Assembly: GCA_046481785.1 (NCBI GenBank)
Contig: JAWOJF010000003.1
Span: 1-15,671, forward strand
From: JAWOJF01 sp046481785
GTDB taxonomy: Bacteria > Bacteroidota > Ignavibacteria > Ignavibacteriales > Ignavibacteriaceae
Direction of reading: 5' to 3'
DNA: 15,671 nucleotides
Shown piece by piece: positions 1-6,735 of this stretch (positions are counted from its first letter, which is position 1; each line of letters starts with the position of its first letter). The notes beneath the pieces were generated by a model, which was not told where the DNA came from, did not search any database, and worked only from the letters and a program-made list of their open reading frames with translations. Position numbers and translations under genes: made by a program.

Positions 1-294
1 GATTTTATGGTGCAGAAGAGTACTGTTGATCTAAAATTATTTGTAAACAGAAATATTCCTGAAGTAGCGGCGTTGGTTTCAAAATCCGATTTATTTATAT
101 CTAACGACACAGGTATAATGCATGTTGCAGGCACAACTGCCACACCCCAAATATCTGTATTTGGACCAACAAATCCGTTTAACTGGGCTCCTATCGGGGA
201 GAAGAAACTTTTTATCCGCAAATCAGACCTGATTGATGATATTACTGTAGATGATGTTTTCGATTTATGTAAAACATTATTAAAAAGGGGATAG
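1..294 (+). CDS. Glycosyltransferase family 9 (heptosyltransferase-type), C-terminal fragment
   Basis: This is the 3' end of a gene that begins before the window; the frame is open from base 1 and stops with TAG at 292-294. The visible residues carry the C-terminal nucleotide-sugar-binding signature of ADP-heptose:LPS heptosyltransferases: a run reading SNDTGIMHVAG, followed by a Pro-containing strand and FGPTNP. Proteins of this family transfer heptose or a related sugar to lipid A core or another surface glycan at the cytoplasmic face of the inner membrane. The acceptor and the exact sugar cannot be told from this fragment. The Met at base 7 is unlikely to be the true start, because the N-terminal Rossmann domain of the family lies upstream. 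The protein ends in the usual short helix after the last strand, so the 3' end looks intact. Confidence 0.85.
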   Translation, partial: DFMVQKSTVDLKLFVNRNIPEVAALVSKSDLFISNDTGIMHVAGTTATPQISVFGPTNPFNWAPIGEKKLFIRKSDLIDDITVDDVFDLCKTLLKRG

Positions 295-395
295 CTGGTT
301 TTCTTTGTTGACTTCAAAAAGAGAGTAGTCATTCACAAAATGAAGTTGTCATTTCTTTAGTAATAATAAAACCTCCAATAATAAGTAACATAATT

Positions 396-1349
396 ATGAA
401 AAAAGAAACATTGCCGGGTAATTTTTATGCAGCAATCGATATGGGTACTAACTCCTTTCACCTTATAATAGTTGAAGTAAAGGAGGATGGTTCATTTAAG
501 ATTGTAGACCGTGAAAGAGAAGTTATCCGCCTTGCTTCCCAAAAAGGAAAAAATCTTAATATAATTACCGACGATGAGATTGACAGAGCTATTATTATTT
601 TAAATAGCTTCAGAAAACTGGCTGAGTTTTACAAAGCAAAGATGCACGCTGTTGCTACAAGTGCAGTGCGGGAAGCCGAAAACGGGAAAGAATTTGTAAA
701 AAAAGTTTATGAAACAACGGGAATTAAAGTCGAAATTATTGAAGGACAGAAAGAAGCAGAGCTTATATACCTGGGAGCAAAAAAGGCACTTAAGCTGAAA
801 GATACAAAATCATTATGTATTGATATTGGCGGAGGCAGCAGTGAATTTATTTATGCTGAAAACAGTAAAATAGTTTTTGCCCGCAGTATAAAAATTGGTG
901 CAGTAAGGTTAAGTAAAAAATTTTTCCCGGGTTACCTGCTGAACAATGATCTTGTAAGGGAATGTGAACAATATGCAGAATCAGAAATATTATCTGATAA
1001 AAAAATACAGTTTAATGCAGATTTTGCAATTGCAGCAGGAACATCCGGAACGATACAGTCTATAGCACGAATGATCTATTATAAGAAGTATAATGAGTTT
1101 CCAAAATCTTTAAACGGTACATCATTCAGCAGGGAAGAACTTGATTCAGTGTATTCACTTTTAATAAATACAAAATCTGTTGAGGAGAGGTTGTTATTAA
1201 GGGGTATTGAAGAAAAAAGAGCTGATATCCTTCCCGCGGGGTTGATCATATTAAGAAAAGTATTTGATCTGTTTAATATTGATAGAATGACCATTTCCGA
1301 ATATGCCCTCCGCGAAGGAATAGTTATAGATATTATGAGGACTACCTGA
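396..1349 (+). CDS. Ppx/GppA family phosphatase (exopolyphosphatase or pppGpp phosphohydrolase)
   Basis: The 317-residue protein has the ASKHA (actin/Hsp70-like) fold signatures of the Ppx/GppA family. The phosphate-1 loop reads AAIDMGTNSFHL (residues 12-23), the catalytic Glu is probably E120 in GQKEAELIY, and the phosphate-2 loop is DIGGGSSEF (143-151). Family members release phosphate from polyphosphate ends or convert pppGpp to ppGpp in the cytoplasm. At this length it has only the two core domains and lacks the C-terminal HD-like extension of E. coli Ppx and GppA. The short form is common, and sequence alone does not decide between the two substrates. The ATG at 396 leaves nine residues before the first conserved strand. 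No strong Shine-Dalgarno sequence is seen. The 101-base gap to the upstream glycosyltransferase has no clear terminator, so co-transcription is possible. Confidence 0.88.
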   Translation: MKKETLPGNFYAAIDMGTNSFHLIIVEVKEDGSFKIVDREREVIRLASQKGKNLNIITDDEIDRAIIILNSFRKLAEFYKAKMHAVATSAVREAENGKEFVKKVYETTGIKVEIIEGQKEAELIYLGAKKALKLKDTKSLCIDIGGGSSEFIYAENSKIVFARSIKIGAVRLSKKFFPGYLLNNDLVRECEQYAESEILSDKKIQFNADFAIAAGTSGTIQSIARMIYYKKYNEFPKSLNGTSFSREELDSVYSLLINTKSVEERLLLRGIEEKRADILPAGLIILRKVFDLFNIDRMTISEYALREGIVIDIMRTT

Positions 1350-1403
1350 GAGCCGCATATTTATTAAAACTGCTAACTATATAAAATGAATTTCTCCGTG
1401 CAG

Positions 1404-1462
1404 CTTTGTGTCTTCTCTGTGGACAAAAAATTACATAAAGAGCTACAGAGATGGACACAAAG
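1404..1462. repeat. Imperfect inverted repeat (CTTTGTGTC...GACACAAAG)
   Basis: The left arm at 1404-1420 (CTTTGTGTCTTCTCTGT) pairs with the right arm at 1445-1462 (ACAGAGATGGACACAAAG), apart from a small internal bulge, around a 24-base loop. Weaker pairing continues outward as GTG (from 1399) against CAC. It lies about 55 bases after the ppx/gppA stop codon. It could act as a transcript-end hairpin, though no T-run follows. The CTTTGTGTC/CTCTGTGG wording resembles simple dispersed intergenic repeats seen in many bacterial genomes, but copy number cannot be tested from one window. Confidence 0.6.
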
Positions 1463-1500
1463 AGCCACCCGGGTTAAAACCACCACTATAATACCGATAC

Positions 1501-1531
1501 CTAAAATTGTTAGTAAAATACCTAATTTTAG
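1501..1531. repeat. Short inverted repeat upstream of the porin-like gene
   Basis: CTAAAATT at 1501-1508 is exactly repeated in reverse complement as AATTTTAG at 1524-1531, with 15 bases between. It sits about 85 bases before the start codon of the beta-barrel gene, just upstream of a second, stronger dyad. It may be a regulator site or a chance repeat in AT-rich DNA. Confidence 0.35.
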
Positions 1532-1542
1532 ATTTTGCTCCT

Positions 1543-1567
1543 ATTTAGATTAAGTCTAAATTAGAAT
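1543..1567 (+). promoter_or_regulatory. Operator-like 19-bp dyad with overlapping promoter elements
   Basis: A 19-bp odd-centred dyad at 1543-1561 reads ATTTAGATTAAGTCTAAAT; eight of its nine base pairs are symmetric. It is followed directly by TAGAAT (1562-1567), five of six matches to a sigma-70-type -10 box, and TATACT at 1584-1589 is a second candidate. The length and the TTAG...CTAA ends resemble operators of DtxR/IdeR/MntR-type metal-dependent repressors (consensus TTAGGTTAG-C-CTAACCTAA), but the inner bases differ. A repressor bound here would cover the promoter of the barrel, flavoprotein and membrane-protein cluster. The dyad is seen directly; the regulator identity is inference. Confidence 0.4.
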
Positions 1568-1615
1568 AACAAAATTCCCGACTTATACTTAATAACAAAA
1601 ACGGAGCTCTAACGA

Positions 1616-2698
1616 ATGAAACTCATTGGATTCTATTTATTTTTTTCACTTATGTGTTTTATTTCTTCAATATCAGCGCAGGAAATGGACTTTTTTGAAC
1701 CCAAAACAACTATTTCAGGATATGGCGAATTACACTATAATGCTGTAACTCCGCCTGCAGGCAATACTACTAAAACACTGGATTTTCACAGGTTCGTTTT
1801 ATTTTTTGGCCATAGCTGGTCTGAAAAATGGTCATTTAAATCTGAAGTTGAACTGGAACATAATTTTGTAAGGGGCGGACAGGGGGAGCTTGAGCTTGAA
1901 CAAGCATATATAAATTATCATCATGCAGATTATCTGGGATTCCAGGTTGGTGTAATTTTACCCTCGGTTGGTTTATTAAATGAGTACCATGAACCGCCTT
2001 TGTTTTTAAGTGTTGAAAGGCCCGATTATGCCAGCAGCATTATTCCAACAACATGGTTTGGTAACGGTGCCGCAGTATACGGAACCTATAAAGGATTTGA
2101 TTATAAAGTAACTGTAATGGAAGCACTTGATGCCGATCAGTTTTCTGCTTCATCAGGTATCAGGGGCGGAAGAAAAAAAGGTTATTTGTCAGATGCGAGA
2201 CACATGTTATATAATGTAAGGTTTGACTACCTGGGAGTGCCCGGTTTAAGAGCAGGAGCTTCATATACATATAATAATGCAATAAGCGATAGCGCCAATA
2301 CAATCGGAAATAATGAAATAGGTTTGATTGAAGTTCATGCGAAATATGAAGCGAATAATATTTATGCAGTATTTGAATATGGAAATATCTCATTTGGCAG
2401 CGGTAATATAGAATCAGCAATGGGGTATTATGCTGACCTGGGATATAATTTTGGTAACCTTCTGAATATTGAAACTGCAATTATTCCGTTTATAAGGTAT
2501 TCCGATATTAATAATGTATCTTCATCAATAAGCGGCGGCAATATTGAACAGCAGTATCATTTTACACAGATAATGTTTGGTTTATCCATAAAGCCACTTC
2601 CTCAGGTTGTGTTTAAGATGGATTACAGTGAACGAACCCGTGAACTTGGCGATGTTAAAACTAAATACTTTAATATTGGTGCCGGATATATGTTTTAA
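1616..2698 (+). CDS. Outer-membrane beta-barrel (porin-like) protein
   Basis: The 360-residue protein starts with a signal peptide (residues 1 to about 21, ending SISAQ). After it come alternating polar and aromatic strands typical of a transmembrane beta-barrel, such as TISGYGELHYN, DFHRFVLFFGHSW and YFNIGAGYMF. The chain ends in Phe, as the C-terminal beta-signal recognised by the BAM machinery requires. The pattern resembles phosphate-selective-porin-like or maltoporin-like barrels of Bacteroidota, but I do not recognise a specific family and the solute is unknown. The start is supported by GGAG at 1603-1606, nine bases before the ATG. It is the first gene of a probable operon with the flavoprotein and membrane protein downstream, separated only by a 46-base gap holding a hairpin. 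It may provide the outer-membrane route or docking point for that module. Confidence 0.75.
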   Translation: MKLIGFYLFFSLMCFISSISAQEMDFFEPKTTISGYGELHYNAVTPPAGNTTKTLDFHRFVLFFGHSWSEKWSFKSEVELEHNFVRGGQGELELEQAYINYHHADYLGFQVGVILPSVGLLNEYHEPPLFLSVERPDYASSIIPTTWFGNGAAVYGTYKGFDYKVTVMEALDADQFSASSGIRGGRKKGYLSDARHMLYNVRFDYLGVPGLRAGASYTYNNAISDSANTIGNNEIGLIEVHAKYEANNIYAVFEYGNISFGSGNIESAMGYYADLGYNFGNLLNIETAIIPFIRYSDINNVSSSISGGNIEQQYHFTQIMFGLSIKPLPQVVFKMDYSERTRELGDVKTKYFNIGAGYMF

Positions 2699-2707
2699 TA
2701 AATGTTT

Positions 2708-2736
2708 GCAGGAACATGCCCAGGGCATGTTCCTGC
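2708..2736. repeat. Perfect 13-bp stem-loop between porin-like and flavoprotein genes
   Basis: GCAGGAACATGCC (2708-2720) is followed by a 3-base loop CAG and then GGCATGTTCCTGC (2724-2736), a perfect inverted repeat. It begins nine bases after the barrel gene's stop codon and ends eight bases before the ATG at 2745. No T-run follows, so it is not a standard terminator. In mRNA it could protect the 3' end of the upstream message or limit ribosome access to the flavoprotein start. It is GC-richer than its surroundings and may be a dispersed repeat unit. Confidence 0.8.
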
Positions 2737-2744
2737 CCATTATT

Positions 2745-3281
2745 ATGAAAAAAAATATTATTACAATTTTAATTCTTTTATCTCAACTGTATATTTTCCC
2801 CCAGGAGATAAAAGAACGTACGGAAGAAATTATTACTTCTGCATTTAAAGAGAAAATATCTCTTGAAATGCAGAAGTATGCTATTCCGGCAGATATAAAA
2901 AGCAATATTGAAAAGGAAGTCAGGCAGAGATTTTTTGACAAACATGTTTTTGTATATAAAATAAGTAATGGCAGCTCGCTGAAAGGATATGCAATCCTTG
3001 ATAATGTTTATGGTAAATCTATGCCAATAACCTTTCTGGTAATTTTTGATACATCTGGAAATATTATATCCTCGGATATAGTTAAATACAGGGAACCATA
3101 CGGCGGGGCTGTATCAGGTGAAAACTGGAACAGGCAGTTTGCCGGTAAAAATGATCTATCGGGATTTACAGTAGGAAAAGATATTGACGGCATCAGCGGG
3201 GCAACTATTTCTGTTAATTCTGTTACAAAAGGAATTGAAAAGTTAACCAGGCTTATCCGGGAGATAAAAAACAGAATATGA
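2745..3281 (+). CDS. Secreted FMN-binding domain protein with covalent flavinylation motif
   Basis: The 178-residue protein has an N-terminal signal peptide (MKKNIITILILLSQLYIFPQ, likely cut after Q20), a helical segment (about 25-65), and an FMN-binding domain from about residue 68 to 172. The domain contains DGISGATIS (148-156), which matches the motif on which ApbE flavin transferase attaches FMN through a phosphoester to Thr, as in NqrC and RnfG. The expected site is T154. The protein should be an extracytoplasmic one-flavin electron carrier. I chose the ATG at 2745 over upstream in-frame Mets because it gives a clean signal peptide and starts after the barrel gene and hairpin. Its stop overlaps the next gene's start as ATGA, which implies translational coupling. 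No apbE or other Nqr/Rnf subunit is present in the window, so it is not part of a complete Rnf or Nqr locus here. Confidence 0.85.
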   Translation: MKKNIITILILLSQLYIFPQEIKERTEEIITSAFKEKISLEMQKYAIPADIKSNIEKEVRQRFFDKHVFVYKISNGSSLKGYAILDNVYGKSMPITFLVIFDTSGNIISSDIVKYREPYGGAVSGENWNRQFAGKNDLSGFTVGKDIDGISGATISVNSVTKGIEKLTRLIREIKNRI

Positions 3282-3778
3282 ATATAAGTTTATATCAGCT
3301 TGACGGGGGATTGAAAAAATTTCTGGGTACATTTATAATCACCCTGTCTGTAGGCATTGCTTTGGGCCTGGTTTACCTTAACTATACTACCGATTTTTCA
3401 CCTGATGAAGCTGTCTCAAGGTTCCGGGGCTCTGAAGAAATTAAACCTGCAGATGAATTTGATATCCCTGAAGATTATGCAAGGCCGGTTTCCGAGCTGC
3501 TTATTACTACACATAATCATGTAATAGGATTCAGCTTTATCTTCTTTCTAACAGGAGTAATTTTTTACTTCAATTCTGTTATTACCGGTACATGGAAGAT
3601 GTTCTTTTTAATAGAGCCGCTGGTGTCTACCGTTATATCATTCGGCTCTATCTGGGGGATGAGATTTATCCACCCGTCATTTGTTTATCTTACAGTAGCG
3701 TCATCAACACTTATTTACCTCTCCTACCTGGTAATGGCATCAGTTATTTTGTATGAACTGTTTTTCAAAAAGTCTTAA
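3278..3778 (+). CDS. Small four-helix membrane protein coupled to the FMN-binding protein
   Basis: I do not recognise a named family. The 166-residue protein has a predicted transmembrane helix at about 16-34, a charged loop of some 45 residues (about 36-78) that may lie in the periplasm, and three more helices at about 82-102, 107-128 and 135-162. His residues H79 and H81 (TTHNHVIGFSF) sit at the start of helix 2, and H132 sits just after helix 3. These could ligate heme b or another redox cofactor, but this is inference. The start codon overlaps the FMN-binding gene's stop (ATGA), so the two proteins are likely made in fixed proportion. The natural hypothesis is a membrane partner that passes electrons between the quinone pool and the flavoprotein. 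It could also be only a membrane anchor. Confidence 0.65.
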   Translation: MNISLYQLDGGLKKFLGTFIITLSVGIALGLVYLNYTTDFSPDEAVSRFRGSEEIKPADEFDIPEDYARPVSELLITTHNHVIGFSFIFFLTGVIFYFNSVITGTWKMFFLIEPLVSTVISFGSIWGMRFIHPSFVYLTVASSTLIYLSYLVMASVILYELFFKKS

Positions 3779-3950
3779 GTTTAGCAGCCTAAACCCCTAC
3801 TAATTTTGATTTTTAGATAAATTTCATATGATTTATCTCAAGCTTATACATTTTGGCCGGATATGTATATTTTACCATCATTTGCTGTCTTAATTACCTT
3901 TTAATATACAATCAGCATAATTATATTTAAGATTCAATTAATAGGAATCT
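3779..3950. other. Intergenic region before lepA with three hairpins and a weak promoter candidate
   Basis: No gene is seen here. Three inverted repeats follow one another: GTTTAG/CTAAAC (3779-3784 and 3789-3794), starting on the base after the membrane-protein stop codon; AGATAAAT/ATTTATCT (3815-3822 and 3831-3838), perfect with an 8-base loop; and TATACAT/ATGTATA (3845-3851 and 3863-3869). None has a long T-run, so any terminator role is weak. A possible lepA-lepB promoter is TTGCTG (3882-3887), a 17-base spacer, then TATACA (3905-3910), with modest matches to sigma-70 boxes. AGGAA at 3943-3947 is the likely ribosome binding site of lepA. Confidence 0.4.
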
Positions 3951-5744
3951 ATGAATAATATCCGGAATTTTTGCATTGTAGCGCATATTGATCATGGTAA
4001 ATCTACAATAGCCGACTGTCTGCTTGAAAATACAGGTACTGTTTCCAAAAGAGAAGCAAAAGCACAGCTTTTAGATGATCTTGAATTAGAGCGTGAGCGT
4101 GGAATAACAATAAAATCACATGCTATCCAGATGAAATATAAAGCGCTGGATGGTAATGATTATATTTTAAATTTAATTGATACTCCCGGCCATGTTGATT
4201 TCAGCTATGAGGTTTCCCGTTCGCTTGCTGCATGTGAGGGAGCTATCCTGATTGTGGATGCCGCACAGGGAGTTGAAGCACAAACTATCAGTAATCTTTA
4301 TCTTGCCATTGATGCCGGCCTTGAGATTATTCCGGTAATAAATAAAATTGATCTTCCCAGTGCAGAGATTGATAAAGTGAAAGGGCAGATAACAGACCTT
4401 ATTGGATGTGAGGAAAGCGACATTATTCTTGCAAGTGCAAAGGCAAAACTTGGAATAAGTGATATTCTGGAAGCAGTAGTAAAAAGGATACCTGCTCCAA
4501 AAGGCGAGCCTGATGCGCCTCTGCAGGCATTAGTTTTTGATTCCATCTTTGATGCTTACCGCGGAGCTATTGTATATGTAAGAATTTTTAACGGAACATT
4601 AAAAACAAATGAAAAAATAAAGTTCTTTGTTAATGATAAAGAAGTAGAAGCAGAGGAGATTGGTGTACTTGGTTTAAAAAGAATTAAGAGAGATGAGCTT
4701 TCAGCAGGCAATGTAGGTTATCTTATTGCAGGTGTAAAGGATGTTCACGATACCAAGGTTGGTGATACAATTACTCATGCAAGGCACGGTGCAAAAGAAC
4801 CTTTGCCCGGTTATAAAGAAGTAAAGCCGATGGTTTACAGCGGTTTATATCCTACCGACTCTGAAGAATTTGAAGACTTGCGGGATGCGCTTGAAAAATT
4901 CCGGCTTAATGATTCAGCCCTGGTTTACCAGCCCGAGACCTCCGCTGCACTTGGTTTCGGATTCAGGTGCGGGTTCCTTGGTCTGCTTCACATGGAAATT
5001 GTACAGGAGAGGTTATTCCGGGAATATAATCAATCTATAATTACAACTTTGCCTAACGTTGAGTATTATGTGTATAAAAAGAATGGCGATAAAATAGTTG
5101 TTGATAATCCTGCAATAATGCCTCCTGTTGGAGAAATTGATTACGTTGAGGAACCTTATGTAAAAGCGCAGATAGTATGTCCGAGTGAGTATGTAGGCAA
5201 TATTATGAAGCTCTCAATGGATAAAAGGGGTACATATAAAAATACAACATACCTTGATCCAACACGCGCCGATATACAGTTTGAATTTCCTTTGGCTGAA
5301 ATAATTTTTGATTTTTATGACAAATTGAAATCAACAACAAGGGGTTATGCCTCGTTTGATTACGAATATATCGGCTATCTTAAGTCTGAGTTAGTTAAAC
5401 TTGATATACTTCTTAACAGTGAACCGGTTGATGCCCTTTCAATGATTGTCCACAAAGATAAATCCTATGACTGGGGTAAAAAAGTATGCAATAAGCTTAA
5501 GGATTTAATCCCGCGCCAGATGTTTGAAATAAGTATTCAGGCAGCAATTGGTACAAAAGTTATTTCCAAGGCTGTTGTAAAAGCTTTAAGGAAAAATGTG
5601 CTTGCCAAATGTTACGGCGGTGATATTACCAGGAAAAGAAAACTTCTTGAGAAACAAAAAGAAGGAAAGAAACGTATGAAACAAGTGGGTAACGTTGAAA
5701 TTCCACAGGAAGCTTTTTTAGCTGTTCTGCAGATAGATGAATAA
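3951..5744 (+). CDS. lepA: Elongation factor 4 (back-translocating GTPase LepA)
   Basis: At 597 residues this matches the usual length of LepA/EF4. The G domain shows G1 AHIDHGKST (11-19), the switch I region with ERGITIKSH (49-57), G3 DTPGH (77-81) and G4 NKID (131-134). LepA-specific sequence follows, including GFRCGFLGLLHMEIVQERL and a basic C-terminal domain with CYGGDITRKRKLLEKQKEGK. EF4 binds ribosomes, and is implicated in back-translocation, ribosome biogenesis or recovery under ionic stress. The ATG at 3951 is preceded by AGGAA and by the conserved start of the G domain only nine residues in. Its last codons overlap the lepB start by eight bases, giving the lepA-lepB gene pair also known from E. 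coli and many other bacteria. Confidence 0.97.
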   Translation: MNNIRNFCIVAHIDHGKSTIADCLLENTGTVSKREAKAQLLDDLELERERGITIKSHAIQMKYKALDGNDYILNLIDTPGHVDFSYEVSRSLAACEGAILIVDAAQGVEAQTISNLYLAIDAGLEIIPVINKIDLPSAEIDKVKGQITDLIGCEESDIILASAKAKLGISDILEAVVKRIPAPKGEPDAPLQALVFDSIFDAYRGAIVYVRIFNGTLKTNEKIKFFVNDKEVEAEEIGVLGLKRIKRDELSAGNVGYLIAGVKDVHDTKVGDTITHARHGAKEPLPGYKEVKPMVYSGLYPTDSEEFEDLRDALEKFRLNDSALVYQPETSAALGFGFRCGFLGLLHMEIVQERLFREYNQSIITTLPNVEYYVYKKNGDKIVVDNPAIMPPVGEIDYVEEPYVKAQIVCPSEYVGNIMKLSMDKRGTYKNTTYLDPTRADIQFEFPLAEIIFDFYDKLKSTTRGYASFDYEYIGYLKSELVKLDILLNSEPVDALSMIVHKDKSYDWGKKVCNKLKDLIPRQMFEISIQAAIGTKVISKAVVKALRKNVLAKCYGGDITRKRKLLEKQKEGKKRMKQVGNVEIPQEAFLAVLQIDE

Positions 5745-6672
5745 TGGTGATGATTTGTATACTGAAGAAACCGGCGAAAACAAAATAAATGCGGAACAAA
5801 AAACTCATAAAGAAGATAAATTCAGATTTAAGGAATTTCTAAGAACAATAATAATTGCCTTAGCTGCCGCAATATTAATCAAATCTTTTTTCTTTGAAGC
5901 CTACCGGATTCCAAGCGGTTCCATGGAAGATACGCTGCTGGCAGGTGATTTTATATTAGTTAATAAATCATCATATAATTTTAGTACTCCTGAAACGTTA
6001 CCGTTAACTGATGTTGAAATTCCCTTTATTAATATTCTCTCGTTTGGCAGTCCCGAATTAAACGATGTAATTGTCTTTAAATTTCCCGGCCTCAGGGATG
6101 AACTTTTCCCCTCATCTGATGTAAGTTATATAAAGAGAGTTATGGGATTACCCGGCGATACAATCTGGATTATCAATAAAGAAGTTTTTGTAAACGGTAG
6201 AAAAATTATACTGCCGCTTACCGGGAAAACTGACACTTTAGATATTCGCAGTCAGAATACTTATGAAAAAAGGATATACCCGGAAGATAAACCATGGAAC
6301 AGGGATAACTATGGCCCGTTAATAATTCCCCAAAAAGGAATGACCGTAGATATATCCCATAAAAATTTTAATGAAATTAAAAACGTAATCGACCGCGAAT
6401 ACGGCAGGCGTGTATTATCTGAGGAGGGGACAGTAATTACACTTGAGGGTAAGCCCGTACGCTCCTATACATTTCAAAAAAATTATTATTTTGTACTTGG
6501 CGATAACCGTGATGACAGCATGGACAGCCGCTACTGGGGTTTTGTTCCTGAAGATAAGATTGCAGGAAAAGCTATATTGATATATTGGTCATGGGATCCT
6601 TTTAAACAGGCTGATTTTACCGAATTATTTAATTCTATAAGATTTAACAGGGTATTTAAGATTATAAATTAG
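5737..6672 (+). CDS. lepB: Signal peptidase I
   Basis: The 311-residue protein is a type I leader peptidase that removes Sec and Tat signal peptides at the periplasmic face of the inner membrane. A charged cytoplasmic N-terminus is followed by a single transmembrane helix (about 37-55). Box B reads YRIPSGSMEDTL, with the nucleophile Ser62, and box D reads YIKRVMGLPGD, with the general base Lys133. The conserved GDNRDDSMDSRYWGFV (box E) follows further on. E. coli LepB has two N-terminal helices, whereas one helix is common elsewhere. An insertion of roughly 70 residues rich in charged positions lies between box D and box E. The start overlaps the lepA stop by eight bases, so expression is probably coupled. 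The secreted proteins of this window with non-lipoprotein signals (barrel, flavoprotein, subtilase) would be its substrates. Confidence 0.96.
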   Translation: MNNGDDLYTEETGENKINAEQKTHKEDKFRFKEFLRTIIIALAAAILIKSFFFEAYRIPSGSMEDTLLAGDFILVNKSSYNFSTPETLPLTDVEIPFINILSFGSPELNDVIVFKFPGLRDELFPSSDVSYIKRVMGLPGDTIWIINKEVFVNGRKIILPLTGKTDTLDIRSQNTYEKRIYPEDKPWNRDNYGPLIIPQKGMTVDISHKNFNEIKNVIDREYGRRVLSEEGTVITLEGKPVRSYTFQKNYYFVLGDNRDDSMDSRYWGFVPEDKIAGKAILIYWSWDPFKQADFTELFNSIRFNRVFKIIN

Positions 6673-6735
6673 TCTTGAATTTATGAGTTTTTAGTTGTTC
6701 GATAAAAAATTATCTTGGAACTCAAAAAGGAATTT

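Noticed and set aside
2160..2480. Minus-strand open frame inside the barrel gene
   Set aside because: Shadow frame with low-complexity His/Tyr-rich translation; the plus-strand barrel reading has clear signal peptide and strand pattern.
2607..2744. Upstream extension of the FMN-binding gene to an ATG at 2607
   Set aside because: It would overlap the end of the barrel gene by about 90 bases, run through the hairpin and bury the signal peptide. The ATG at 2745 gives a normal secreted N-terminus.
6715..6735. TTG start seven codons upstream for the subtilase
   Set aside because: The ATG at 6736 has AAGGA at proper spacing and begins a standard signal peptide.
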